Source of the DNA: Acinetobacter sp. WC-141
Lineage (GTDB): Bacteria; Pseudomonadota; Gammaproteobacteria; Pseudomonadales; Moraxellaceae
Assembly (NCBI RefSeq): GCF_000313935.1
Contig: NZ_AMSS01000027.1
Location: forward strand, 50,251-114,250
Direction: 5' to 3'
DNA length: 64,000 bases
Part shown: piece by piece, positions 44,605-53,274 of the stretch
How the letters are laid out: every line of letters starts with the position of its first letter
Position numbering within the stretch: position 1 is the stretch's first letter
Position numbers and translations under genes: made by a program
Notes under the pieces: generated by a model
What the model saw: only the letters and a program-made list of their open reading frames with translations
What the model was told of the DNA's origin: nothing
The model's database searches: none

Positions 44605-45537
44605 ATGGCGAAAAATACAGACAAAGCCCAACTTGCACTTGGGGATCACGCGGCTCGCCAACTGGCCAATGCAACCAAGACAGCTCCCCAACTTTCTACG
44701 ATTACTCCCCGATGGCTGACTCATTTACTTCAATGGCTCCCTGTTGAAGCAGGTATTTATCGCCTAAACCGTGTAAATAATACCGATGATATTCAAGTCG
44801 CTTGTACACAACGTGATGAAGCAACTTTACCTCAGACTTTTGTTGATTATGACCCAGAGCCACGCGAATACTTTTTAAATGGTGTATCTACTGTTTTAGA
44901 TATACATACACGTGTTGCCGACCTTTACAGCAGCCCCCATGACCAAATTAAAGAACAGCTTCGCTTAACCATTGAAACCATTAAAGAACGTCAAGAAAGT
45001 GAGCTTATCAATAACCCTGAATATGGTTTATTGGCAAGTGTGACAGATGACCAACGTATTTCGACCTTAAATGGCCCACCTACCCCAGATGACTTTGATG
45101 ATTTGCTACGTAAAGTCTGGAAAGAACCGGGATTTTTCCTCGCGCACCCTGATGCAATTGCAGCATTTGGCCGTGAATGTACACGCCGTGGTGTGCCACC
45201 TCCAACGGTTAGCTTATTTGGTTCGCAATTCATTACATGGCGCGGTATTCCGCTCATTCCATCAAATAAAATTCCTGTAGAAGATGGCAAAACTAAAATC
45301 TTGCTGCTTCGTGTTGGTGAAAAGCGTCAAGGCATTGTTGGGTTGTTCCAACCAGGTCTTGCTGGTGAACAGTCACCGGGGCTTTCAGTACGTTTTATGG
45401 GAATCAACCGTAACGCGATTGCGTCGTATCTAATCTCGTTATATTGCTCACTTGCAGTACTCACTGATGATGCATTGGCAGTATTAGATGATGTGGAGGT
45501 GGACAAATATCATGACTACCCAGTTACCTACAAATAA
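44605..45537 (+). CDS. Family 2A encapsulin shell protein (SrpI-like)
   Basis: A 310-residue protein with the HK97 phage-capsid fold expected for encapsulins. The pattern (extended N-arm LALGDHAARQLANATKTAPQ, ITPRWLTHLLQWLPVEAGIYRLNRV, FGSQFITWRGIPLIPSNKIPV, GLFQPGLAGEQSPGLSVRFMGI) marks the family 2A SrpI group. Such shells self-assemble into closed protein compartments holding a cysteine desulfurase and store elemental sulfur. AAGGAAAAA lies upstream of the ATG. The cargo gene starts inside its last codons, a 26-bp overlap. Confidence 0.95.
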   Translation: MAKNTDKAQLALGDHAARQLANATKTAPQLSTITPRWLTHLLQWLPVEAGIYRLNRVNNTDDIQVACTQRDEATLPQTFVDYDPEPREYFLNGVSTVLDIHTRVADLYSSPHDQIKEQLRLTIETIKERQESELINNPEYGLLASVTDDQRISTLNGPPTPDDFDDLLRKVWKEPGFFLAHPDAIAAFGRECTRRGVPPPTVSLFGSQFITWRGIPLIPSNKIPVEDGKTKILLLRVGEKRQGIVGLFQPGLAGEQSPGLSVRFMGINRNAIASYLISLYCSLAVLTDDALAVLDDVEVDKYHDYPVTYK

Positions 45538-47473
45538 TCTGCAAGGTAGTCCAACAGGGCCTGAAGTGGTTGGTGTTAACCCACCAGCCAACTTCCCTGA
45601 TGAGTCCACCATTGCTCGACTTGCTAATGAGTTTTTTTCAGCATTACCAAGCTCAAGCAGTTCATCTTCTCTATCGGGCCTTAACTTGGACTTACCTGTC
45701 GGAGCGCCACCGCACCCACCACAACCGGGTGAACCATTTTCTGCACTCAGTAGTCGTGCGCCCAATATCGCCTTTCAGAAAAGTCTCAATCCGGAATTTC
45801 CTGAGCATATTCCAAATTTGCCAGACTACCCTGAACGCCGAATTGTAGCGTCTGCGCCTTTGGTTGGTGGAGCTAATTTGCCACGCCCATCATTTGAGCC
45901 ACATTTGCCACAAGCTGCTCATAGTGAACCCAATGTGCCGCGCATTGAACCAAACTTACCCACTGGTGCAGGTGAATCACCTTATTATTTTTTAAATGAT
46001 TTTTCTGCTCCAAATGCAGCAGAGCCATCTGTTAAAGGTGTTGAAGACAATTATTCTGTTGCGCAGTCTTTTCAGTTACCACATGGTGACCAGCTGAAAT
46101 CATTGCTGACGGAAGATCGTTTTGCAACAAACACGCCTCCCCAAAGTTCGGCAAGCTCTGCATTTTATTTTTTAGACTTGCCTCAAAGTGGACAAAGTTA
46201 TAGTCACTATCAACCATCGCAACCCACTTTTGTAGCAAGCAGTGCTCAACCACTCGATGTACATGCTATACGTCGCGATTTTCCAATTTTACAGGAACGC
46301 GTCAATGGCCGCCCTCTAGTCTGGTTGGATAATGCTGCGACCACACAAAAACCACAGCGCGTGATTGATCGGATTGCTTATTTTTATCAGCATGAAAACT
46401 CAAATATTCACCGTGCTGCCCATGAGTTAGCGGCTCGTGCAACCGATGCCTATGAGCATGCAAGAAATGTAGTTGCCCGATTTATTGGTGCACCCTCTTC
46501 TAAAGAGATTATCTTTGTTCGAGGAACAACCGAAGCCATTAACTTGATTGCAAAAACATGGGGTGAGCAAAATATTGGTGAAGGTGATGAAATTATCGTT
46601 TCTCACTTAGAACACCATGCCAATATTGTGCCTTGGTATCAACTCACTAAAAAAACTGGAGCGAAATTACGAGTCATTCCTGTGGATGACACGGGTCAGA
46701 TTATTTTAGAAGAGTTGCCAAAACTGATTAATGAGCGCACTAAACTGCTGTCGATTACTCAGGTTTCGAATGCTTTAGGCACAGTTACACCTGTTGCTGA
46801 AGTCATTAAAATTGCGCATGCCAAAGGTGTACGCGTTTTAGTTGACGGTGCTCAATCTGTTTCGCACATCCCTACCGATGTACAAGCCCTTGATGCAGAC
46901 TTTTTTGTATTCTCTGGACATAAAGTGTTTGGGCCAACGGGCATTGGCGCAGTCTATGCAAAACCAGAATTGCTAGAAAGCATGCCGGTTTGGGAAGGCG
47001 GTGGTAACATGATTCAGGATGTTACCTTCGAACAAGTAGTTTACCAACCTGCACCAAACAAGTTTGAAGCTGGAACTGGAAATATTGCCGATGCTGTTGG
47101 TTTAGGTGCTGCGCTTGAATATGTCGAAAGTCTAGGTATTCATAACATTGCTCGCTATGAACATGATCTACTCGAATATGGTCAAAATGCGCTGAGTAGT
47201 GTGTCAGGTTTACGTCTGATCGGAACCGCACATCACAAAGCCAGTGTTATGTCCTTTACCTTACAAGGCTATTCAACTGAACAAGTGGGCAAAGCTTTAA
47301 ATCAACATGGTATTGCCGTACGTTCTGGCCACCACTGTGCACAGCCAATTTTACGTCGTTTTGGTGTAGAACAGACCGTGCGTCCGTCTTTGGCTTTTTA
47401 TAATACGACTGAAGAAATTGACTTATTAGTATCGGTGTTACATCAATTAACGCGTAATAGGCGTAGCAATTAA
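45512..47473 (+). CDS. Encapsulated cysteine desulfurase with disordered cargo-loading domain
   Basis: A 653-residue protein. Residues about 248-653 are a SufS-type desulfurase with PLP Lys471 (FSGHKVFGPTG) and catalytic Cys609 (SGHHCAQP). Residues 1-247 are Pro/Ser/Gly-rich and probably disordered; this type of extension docks the enzyme in the shell. Within it SPYYFLNDFSAP (156-167) and SAFYFLDLPQSG (216-227) look like duplicated binding motifs, and proline motifs such as NLPTG, NLPDY and NLPRP recur. GGAGGT 11 nt before the ATG at 45512 sets the start; an upstream in-frame ATG lies inside the shell gene. It converts cysteine to alanine and sulfane sulfur inside the compartment. Confidence 0.95.
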   Translation: MTTQLPTNNLQGSPTGPEVVGVNPPANFPDESTIARLANEFFSALPSSSSSSSLSGLNLDLPVGAPPHPPQPGEPFSALSSRAPNIAFQKSLNPEFPEHIPNLPDYPERRIVASAPLVGGANLPRPSFEPHLPQAAHSEPNVPRIEPNLPTGAGESPYYFLNDFSAPNAAEPSVKGVEDNYSVAQSFQLPHGDQLKSLLTEDRFATNTPPQSSASSAFYFLDLPQSGQSYSHYQPSQPTFVASSAQPLDVHAIRRDFPILQERVNGRPLVWLDNAATTQKPQRVIDRIAYFYQHENSNIHRAAHELAARATDAYEHARNVVARFIGAPSSKEIIFVRGTTEAINLIAKTWGEQNIGEGDEIIVSHLEHHANIVPWYQLTKKTGAKLRVIPVDDTGQIILEELPKLINERTKLLSITQVSNALGTVTPVAEVIKIAHAKGVRVLVDGAQSVSHIPTDVQALDADFFVFSGHKVFGPTGIGAVYAKPELLESMPVWEGGGNMIQDVTFEQVVYQPAPNKFEAGTGNIADAVGLGAALEYVESLGIHNIARYEHDLLEYGQNALSSVSGLRLIGTAHHKASVMSFTLQGYSTEQVGKALNQHGIAVRSGHHCAQPILRRFGVEQTVRPSLAFYNTTEEIDLLVSVLHQLTRNRRSN

Positions 47474-47486
47474 ATCTATTTGTAGA

Positions 47487-47510
47487 AAAGACTGCTTTCG
47501 AGCGGTCTTT
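47487..47510 (+). terminator. Terminator of the encapsulin operon
   Basis: A 10-bp stem (47487-47496 with 47501-47510, core AGACTGCT/AGCGGTCT with one G-T pair) has a TTCG tetraloop and is followed by a T-run. Confidence 0.85.
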
Positions 47511-47604
47511 TTTATAATTAATTTGCCATCATTAAAATTCAATTTTTCAATGAGGAAACTATTAAAACTCAAATAGTCCTAGCACTACATTTACTCAAGC
47601 AAAA

Positions 47605-47692
47605 GTCGTCTGCAACCTGCGTAGCATCAAAAAGATTCTGTTTCTGTGAAATACTAGTTAAATGAAATAAGTCGACAGGTTTTGCAGATGAC
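47605..47692. repeat. Dispersed intergenic repeat, partial copy 2
   Basis: It has inverted arms GTCGTCTGCAACCTG (47605-47619) and CAGGTTTTGCAGATGAC (47676-47692). These match the CATCTACAGAACCTG and CAGGCTGTAGATGA arms of the neighbouring copy. A further tail module (AGATGACTTTAGGTTGAGC then ATTATTAGTGGTTATCACGG) follows at 47818-47863. Confidence 0.5.
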
Positions 47693-47905
47693 AATGCTTT
47701 TGCTCTTACGAAGCTTTAGACGCTTCTCAGAGCGAAACCAAAGTAAGTCCAGCCGAAGGCGACTGAAGGAATTAAAAATTTAAGCGATAATACTCTGTCG
47801 TGCTATGCAATAGTTCGCAGATGACTTTAGGTTGAGCTAAAAATTATTAGTGGTTATCACGGCGGAGTCTTGTTATTTGAAATTCGATTTCTAGGTTAGC
47901 CTTCG

Positions 47906-48053
47906 GCTCGAGCTAAGAGTCATCTACAGCCTGCCCATAATTTATAAAAATAATGTTTTCGCAACATTTCCTGATAGATGAAAACAGCGAACAGGTTCTG
48001 TAGATGACAAAGTTTTTTGGTTACTTTTTCCAAAAAAAGTAACAGAATTAGCT
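47906..48053 (-). repeat. 148-bp repeat, left inverted copy (copy 3)
   Basis: On the minus strand it reads AGCTAATTCTGTTACTTT, a GTTAC/GTAAC hairpin, CATCTACAGAACCTG, about 60 variable bases, ATTATGGGCAGGCTGTAGATGA and GCTCGAGC. It matches the copy at 49842-49989 over exactly 148 bp at roughly 85-90% identity by eye. Homology to copy 1 continues to about 48093 (ACGGAGTCTTACCGTTT on the minus strand). Confidence 0.75.
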
Positions 48054-48121
48054 ACTTTATTATGACGTATAAACGGTAAGACTCCGTCGCGACAGTCCAT
48101 CCATTTATAAAGAAAACTAAC

Positions 48122-48760
48122 TTAAACAAACAATCCCCAAATCAATCTCAATGCAATTCCAATTAATAACACTCCCATCACCCTCTCAAAATAAACCCCA
48201 AACTCCAAAAATCTTGTACGTACAATAGGCTGTGCAAACAGTACACTCACCACCATAAACCAGATGGCATTAACCATACACATCCATACTCCATAAAAAA
48301 CCTGAACTTTCATTGGTGTGGTGGTACTTACAATCGTCGTAAAAATTGCCAGAAAAAAGATAGTAGCTTTGGGATTTAACGCATTGGTAAGAAAACCCAT
48401 CGTAAAAGCTTTAAACAAACTTGGAGCATCACTATCAGTTTGGTTATTGATCTCAAGATTTGTATTCGGCTGGCTACGTAAACACTGCCATCCTAAATAC
48501 ACTAAGTAAGCTGCTCCCGCTGTTCTGATCAGTGACATGAGCCATTCACTTTGTTGAATCAAAAAGCCAATACCAACAAGTGTATAAAACACATGTACTG
48601 AAATTCCCACCCCAATACCAATTGCGGTTAGACATCCAATTAAGTAGCCATAACGTACACTTTGTCTGACCGTAATCACAAAATCTGGTCCCGGTAAAAT
48701 CACCGCCATAAAGTGAATAAGAGCTAGCGTTAAAAACTCATGTCCATATAACTGCCACAT
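48122..48760 (-). CDS. LysE-family amino-acid exporter
   Basis: A 212-residue membrane protein with about six hydrophobic segments and the LysE/RhtB signature (LIHFMAVILPGPDFVITVRQSVRYG). It probably exports an amino acid or derivative. AGGAAA lies 12 nt upstream of the ATG. A LysR gene is divergent 91 bp away. The pair is enclosed by 148-bp inverted repeats. The substrate is unknown. Confidence 0.88.
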   Translation of the reverse strand: MWQLYGHEFLTLALIHFMAVILPGPDFVITVRQSVRYGYLIGCLTAIGIGVGISVHVFYTLVGIGFLIQQSEWLMSLIRTAGAAYLVYLGWQCLRSQPNTNLEINNQTDSDAPSLFKAFTMGFLTNALNPKATIFFLAIFTTIVSTTTPMKVQVFYGVWMCMVNAIWFMVVSVLFAQPIVRTRFLEFGVYFERVMGVLLIGIALRLIWGLFV

Positions 48761-48851
48761 AACAATTTATTTTCCTGAAAATCACCTAAAAGATTGTATT
48801 GCGATTTTTTAGACGCGATAATCCAATCAAAATCCAAATAACTTTTGCCTC

Positions 48852-49787
48852 ATGAGCACAAATCAAAGTCTGGTTCTGTTAAATGAAATGGCGACTTTCG
48901 TTAAGGTGGTCGAGTCGGAAAGTTTTTCCGAAACTGCAAGGCAGCTTGGTACAACACCTTCTGCGGTAAGCCGCGCAATTGCTCGATTAGAACGTGCTTT
49001 AGGAACACGATTACTCTATCGCACAACACGAAAGCTTCGTTTAAGTGAAAGTGGACAACAGGTTTATCAACGTTGTGTAGATATGGTAAATGCGGCACAA
49101 GCAGTCATGGAAAGTTCAGGGCAATTTCATGTCGAGCCAGAAGGTATTATTCGTATGAGTGTTCCAAAAGCTGTGGGGCATTTTATGATTCACCCACATT
49201 TACCCGAGTTTTTAGAACGCTACCCGAAAATTGATATACAAATGCTTTTAGAAGATCGCTATGTAGATCTCATTGATGATGGAGTTGATCTAGCGCTTCG
49301 AATTACAGAGCAACCACCGGGTGGTCTGATGGGCCGAAAGCTCATTGATATTGATCACTTGGTTTGTGCTACACCTGAATATTTAGCAAAGCATGGCACA
49401 CCAAGCCATCCTCATGATTTAAAGCAGCATGAATGTATTTACTTGGGCGAACAAGCCAGTGACTCAAAATGGAAATTTCAGCAAGGAAATAAATCGATAA
49501 GTGTGGCTGTGCGTGGCCGTTATGCAGCAAACCATACGGGTGTGCGTTTGAGTGCTGCATTACAGCATTTAGGTATTGCGAGCCTGCCATACTTCGTTGC
49601 ACGCCATGCTCTACAACAAGGCACATTAGTTCAGGTTTTACCAGATTGGTATTTTAAAACCTATTATAGTGGTGGGTTGTGGTTACTTTACCCACCGACA
49701 CGGCATGTCCCGCCTAAATTGAGTGTGTTGATTCAATATTTGGCAGATAAATTAGCAGCAGAGCCGACTTTATTTAAGTTAAAGTAA
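48852..49787 (+). CDS. LysR-type regulator of the LysE gene
   Basis: A 311-residue LysR protein. The helix-turn-helix is VVESESFSETARQLGTTPSAVSRAIARLE, and the effector domain resembles the large AmpR/DsdC-like group (IRMSVPKAVGHFMIHPHLPEFLERYPKI). It is divergent from the LysE-type exporter and probably regulates it. Confidence 0.88.
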   Translation: MSTNQSLVLLNEMATFVKVVESESFSETARQLGTTPSAVSRAIARLERALGTRLLYRTTRKLRLSESGQQVYQRCVDMVNAAQAVMESSGQFHVEPEGIIRMSVPKAVGHFMIHPHLPEFLERYPKIDIQMLLEDRYVDLIDDGVDLALRITEQPPGGLMGRKLIDIDHLVCATPEYLAKHGTPSHPHDLKQHECIYLGEQASDSKWKFQQGNKSISVAVRGRYAANHTGVRLSAALQHLGIASLPYFVARHALQQGTLVQVLPDWYFKTYYSGGLWLLYPPTRHVPPKLSVLIQYLADKLAAEPTLFKLK

Positions 49788-49841
49788 TATAAAGTGAAAG
49801 GATTAGCATGATGGACTCCTACCTTTAAATTTAAAGCAATC

Positions 49842-49989
49842 AGCTAATTCTGTTACTTTTTTTGAAAAAAGTAACCAAAAAACTTTCTCATCTACAGAAT
49901 CTGACCACTGTTTACATCTATAAAAAATATTGCAAAAAACATTATTTTTAAAAATTATGGGCAGGCTGTAGATGAATCCTAGCTTGAGC
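49842..49989 (+). repeat. 148-bp repeat, right inverted copy (copy 4)
   Basis: Same modules as the copy at 47906-48053, in the opposite orientation: AGCTAATTCTGTTACTTT, hairpin, CATCTACAGAATCTG, variable core, TTATGGGCAGGCTGTAGATGA, GCTTGAGC. A tail module (TAATTATTAGAGGTTATTAG) continues to about 50035, where it meets the stop codon of the binding-protein gene. Confidence 0.75.
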
Positions 49990-50033
49990 AAATTCTATTC
50001 TAGAGTTCTAATTATTAGAGGTTATTAGCACGG

Positions 50034-50900
50034 CTACTCAACCAATAGATCTTTTGGATTAATCGTATCGCCATACACTGGTTTTAACGTTTTTTCATAA
50101 GCCTGATGAATTACACCTTCTTTAGCCAGTTTCTCTAAATCTTGATTTAACCAGTCCAATAACTCTTTATCGCCTTTTTTCACTGCTGGTGCAATTAAGT
50201 CCTGCTCACCTAAATTGGTAATGCCAACAGTGTAATTTGGATTTTCTTTAGCCCAAGCTAAAACCAGCAAGTTATCATGTGCAAGCGCAGCACCACGACC
50301 ATCTTTTAAAGCATCGAAAGTTTCTGTGTTTTGCTCATACTTTTGTAGCTTAATTTCAGGGTGAGTCTTGGTGAAGAATGAATCAGCCGTTGTACCTTTG
50401 TTTACCAATAAAGTTTTATCTTTAAGTTGAGCCACATCAGTAATCGGATGACTTTTAGGAGAAACCACACCTAGTGCCACTTTTAAATAAGGTTTAGCAA
50501 AATCGACCACTTCTTTGCGTTCTGGTGTAACGGTAAAGTTGGCAAAAATAATATCCACTTTATTGGCTTTTAAGTATTCGACACGGTTAGCCGCTTCAGT
50601 TAAAACAAACTCAACTTTGTTTTCATCACCGAGCAAATCTTTAGCAACATGCTTAGCAATCTCTACATCAAAGCCTTGGTTTTTACCTTGAGCATCTAAA
50701 TATCCAAACGGCGGTTTATCACTAAATACGCCAATTCGTACCACACCATTCTTTTTAATCTGCTCGATACTCGACACAGTTTGTGTGGTATCGGCCGTTT
50801 TTTCAGTAGACTGAGTTCCTTTGTCACATGCAACCAAACCTAAACTCAGTAAAGACGCAGCTAAAATATGCTTCACGTTTTGAAATGTTAATGTTGTCAT
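50034..50900 (-). CDS. CjaA-like amino-acid (cysteine-type) binding lipoprotein, copy B
   Basis: A 288-residue solute-binding protein with a lipoprotein signal peptide (ILAASLLSLGLVAC, lipidated Cys25). The body (RIGVFSDKPPFGYLDAQGKNQG, then VTPERKEVVDFAKPYLK and TLLVNKGTTADSFF) strongly resembles Campylobacter CjaA, a cysteine-binding protein. It is the last gene of a five-gene importer operon and a close paralogue of the next gene upstream. GGTGAAATA precedes the ATG. Cysteine as substrate is inferred from CjaA; other small amino acids are possible. Confidence 0.87.
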   Translation of the reverse strand: MTTLTFQNVKHILAASLLSLGLVACDKGTQSTEKTADTTQTVSSIEQIKKNGVVRIGVFSDKPPFGYLDAQGKNQGFDVEIAKHVAKDLLGDENKVEFVLTEAANRVEYLKANKVDIIFANFTVTPERKEVVDFAKPYLKVALGVVSPKSHPITDVAQLKDKTLLVNKGTTADSFFTKTHPEIKLQKYEQNTETFDALKDGRGAALAHDNLLVLAWAKENPNYTVGITNLGEQDLIAPAVKKGDKELLDWLNQDLEKLAKEGVIHQAYEKTLKPVYGDTINPKDLLVE

Positions 50901-50983
50901 TATTTCACCCTATCGTTCTTGTAAAAGTCTTATTTAAAAATAGCAGCGCCTACTTCTAGACACTGCCTCAGCGATATCGAAAA

Positions 50984-51844
50984 TTATTGGCCTACATCTA
51001 AAAACACATTCGGATTGACCGAGTCACCATAAATTGGCTTCAAGGTTTCATCATAAATTTTATTAATTTCACCACTTGTTCTGAGTTGCTTGATTTCAGT
51101 ATTGAGCCAATTCAATAGTTGGGTATTGCCCTTTTTAACTGCCGGTGCAATAAATTCTTGATCACCAATGGACTGAATACCTGCCACATAACTTGGGTTC
51201 TTCGCGGCCCATGCCAAAGCATAGGTACTATCTTGTGAAATCGCGTCACCACGACCGTCGGTTAAGGCTTTAAAAGCATCCGAATTTCTTTCGAACTTGA
51301 GTAAATTCACTTTTGGATAATGCTTAGTAAAGTACGTATCTGAACTTGTGCCTTTGTTTACAATTAAGGTTTTACCTTCTAATTGGGCAATGTCAGTAAT
51401 CGGCTTGGCTTTAGGCGAGACTATACCAAAAGCACCTTTTAAATAAGGCTCGGCAAAATCGACAACTTCCTTACGTTCTGGCGTTACCGTAAATGTCGCG
51501 AACACTACATCGGCACGGTTTGATTTTAAAAACTCCACCCGATTTGAAGCTTCAGTCACAATAAACTCAACTTTCTTTTCATCACCGAGCAAGTCTTTAG
51601 TCACCCGTTTTGCTAAAGCCACATCAAAGCCCTGATTATTTCCAGCACTGTCTACATAACCAAACGGCGGATCATCAGCAAAAACGGCAACTCGTAGTAC
51701 CCCATTTTTTTTGACTTGCTCTAAAGAATGGTCTTCTTGACTATTACTTGCCTGTTCAGTTGATGGCGTTTTACTACATGCAGTTAACAACACCCCAGCA
51801 ACCGCAAGACTGCTTAATATTTTTATTGAATTACGTTTAAACAT
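50984..51844 (-). CDS. CjaA-like amino-acid (cysteine-type) binding lipoprotein, copy A
   Basis: A 286-residue paralogue of the downstream gene with its own lipobox (AGVLLTAC, Cys23). Both share KKNGVLRVAVFADDPPFGYVD-like and VDFAEPYLKGAFG-like segments, but substrate-pocket residues differ (for example RGDAISQDSTYALAW against RGAALAHDNLLVLAW). This suggests that the two proteins feed different ligands to one transporter. AGGAAGTGA precedes the ATG. It is 30 bp after the ATPase gene. Confidence 0.87.
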   Translation of the reverse strand: MFKRNSIKILSSLAVAGVLLTACSKTPSTEQASNSQEDHSLEQVKKNGVLRVAVFADDPPFGYVDSAGNNQGFDVALAKRVTKDLLGDEKKVEFIVTEASNRVEFLKSNRADVVFATFTVTPERKEVVDFAEPYLKGAFGIVSPKAKPITDIAQLEGKTLIVNKGTSSDTYFTKHYPKVNLLKFERNSDAFKALTDGRGDAISQDSTYALAWAAKNPSYVAGIQSIGDQEFIAPAVKKGNTQLLNWLNTEIKQLRTSGEINKIYDETLKPIYGDSVNPNVFLDVGQ

Positions 51845-51874
51845 TCACTTCCTCATGATTCAAATAATAAAAAA

Positions 51875-52606
51875 TTAATACGACAAAATATTTAGAAAGG
51901 CTTTCGCTCGTTCTGTTTTTGGCTGTTCAAAAAATTCTTCTGGTGAAGCCTGTTCTATAATCTTGCCCTTATCCATAAAAATAATGCGGTCGGCAACCTT
52001 GCGTGCAAAGGACATCTCATGTGTCACAATCAACATGGTCATGCCTTCATTCGCCAATTTAAGGACTACATCAAGTACTTCTCTGACCATTTCCGGATCA
52101 AGCGCAGCTGTAATTTCATCAAGTAAAATGACTTTAGGTTGCATGACCAGTGAACGCACAATAGCGATACGCTGCTTTTGTCCACCTGAAAGTTGTCGTG
52201 GATAATCAAGTTTTCGCTCAAACAGTCCCACTCGCTTTAACAACTCATCTGCGACTTGTTCAGCTTCATCACGGTGACGTTTTTGTACTTTAAGTGGCCC
52301 AAGCAAAATGTTGTCAATGACGTTCATATGCCCAAATAACTCGTAGTTCTGAAAAACCATGCCAATTTTTTGACGAGCATTAGTCCAATCCACATCTTTA
52401 CCGAGTACACCTGAGCCAGTTAAACGAATTTCGCCACCCTGAATCGGTTCTAAGCCGTTAATACAGCGCAATAAGGTACTTTTACCGCAGCCCGATGGAC
52501 CTAAAATAACAACTACCTCTCCTTGTTCTACATCCAGATCAATGCCCTGTAAAATATGACTTTGTGCAAATGATTTCTGTAATTGTTGTATCGATAACAA
52601 AGGCAT
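51875..52606 (-). CDS. Polar amino-acid ABC transporter ATP-binding protein
   Basis: A 243-residue ABC ATPase of the GlnQ/HisP type. Walker A is GPSGCGKST, the signature is LSGGQKQR, and Walker B is [20 protein letters not shown] 5 nt before the ATG at 52606 fixes the start; a longer frame overlaps the permease gene. It is 2 bp from the upstream permease stop. Confidence 0.93.
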   Translation of the reverse strand: MPLLSIQQLQKSFAQSHILQGIDLDVEQGEVVVILGPSGCGKSTLLRCINGLEPIQGGEIRLTGSGVLGKDVDWTNARQKIGMVFQNYELFGHMNVIDNILLGPLKVQKRHRDEAEQVADELLKRVGLFERKLDYPRQLSGGQKQRIAIVRSLVMQPKVILLDEITAALDPEMVREVLDVVLKLANEGMTMLIVTHEMSFARKVADRIIFMDKGKIIEQASPEEFFEQPKTERAKAFLNILSY

Positions 52607-52608
52607 AA

Positions 52609-53274
52609 TTACTCCCAGACCTTTTCTAAATGTGCCGCCAAACGAGATAAGGGATAGCAAATCAGAAAATACAAAATAAAAATAAAGCCATAAATCCAAA
52701 GAGAAGCGCTCGGCACGGTCAACAGCGAATTTTCAATAATTTGCTGACCAACTTTAATGACCTCAACCACACCAATCAGGACTGCCAAAGAGCTGGTTTT
52801 CACCATTCGGGTAAATAAGTTAATCGCGCCTGGTGTTACTCGTTTTAGACTTTGCGGAAAAATGACATAGATCAAAGCTTGAACGTGGGTAAGTCCGAGC
52901 GCATAGGCTGAATCGCGTTGATGTTGATCAATTGAAGTAATGGCTGCACGAACCAAATCGCCCATTTCAGCGGTGCCCCACAAAACAAATACAACAACGC
53001 ATACCCACATTGCTGAAAACTGCCAGTTAAACCATGTCGCGAAACCGAAATAAAACACGAACAGCAAAACTAAAATTGGAATGATTCGAATGGCTTCTAA
53101 ATACAGACGGCACAGCGATTTAACGACTATGTTTTTAGAAGTCATAATGACGCCGAAAACTGTGCCAAAAATTGCAGAGAAAAACACTGAAATAAATGCA
53201 ATTTTTGCAGTTGCCCAAAGTCCCCACATTAAACGTTCGAGGTGACTCGCTTGAAATAGATAATCAAGTTCCAT
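52609..53274 (-). CDS. Polar amino-acid ABC transporter permease
   Basis: A 221-residue permease of the HisM/GlnP type with about five hydrophobic segments. Its coupling segment is [28 protein letters not shown]. It overlaps the other permease gene by 11 bp and likely forms a heterodimer with it. Confidence 0.92.
   Translation of the reverse strand: MELDYLFQASHLERLMWGLWATAKIAFISVFFSAIFGTVFGVIMTSKNIVVKSLCRLYLEAIRIIPILVLLFVFYFGFATWFNWQFSAMWVCVVVFVLWGTAEMGDLVRAAITSIDQHQRDSAYALGLTHVQALIYVIFPQSLKRVTPGAINLFTRMVKTSSLAVLIGVVEVIKVGQQIIENSLLTVPSASLWIYGFIFILYFLICYPLSRLAAHLEKVWE

Larger units (their letters stand above)
47474..48121. other. Repeat-rich intergenic region
   Basis: About 650 bp without a gene. 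It begins with a terminator for the encapsulin operon and then consists largely of modules of the dispersed repeat family (47605-47692, 47818-47870 and 47906-48093). Confidence 0.65.

Noticed and set aside
47474..48121. Possible CRISPR-like array in the repeat-rich gap
   Set aside because: The repeats are few, unequal in spacing and partly inverted; there are no regular spacers and no cas genes.
47906..49989. Composite transposon with inverted terminal repeats
   Set aside because: The repeats carry no transposase, no clear target duplication is visible and the genes inside are ordinary; kept only as inverted repeats of unknown mobility.
49803..49991. 62-codon minus-strand frame downstream of the LysR gene
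   Set aside because: It lies almost wholly within the 148-bp repeat copy, whose sister copy does not preserve it as a coding frame.
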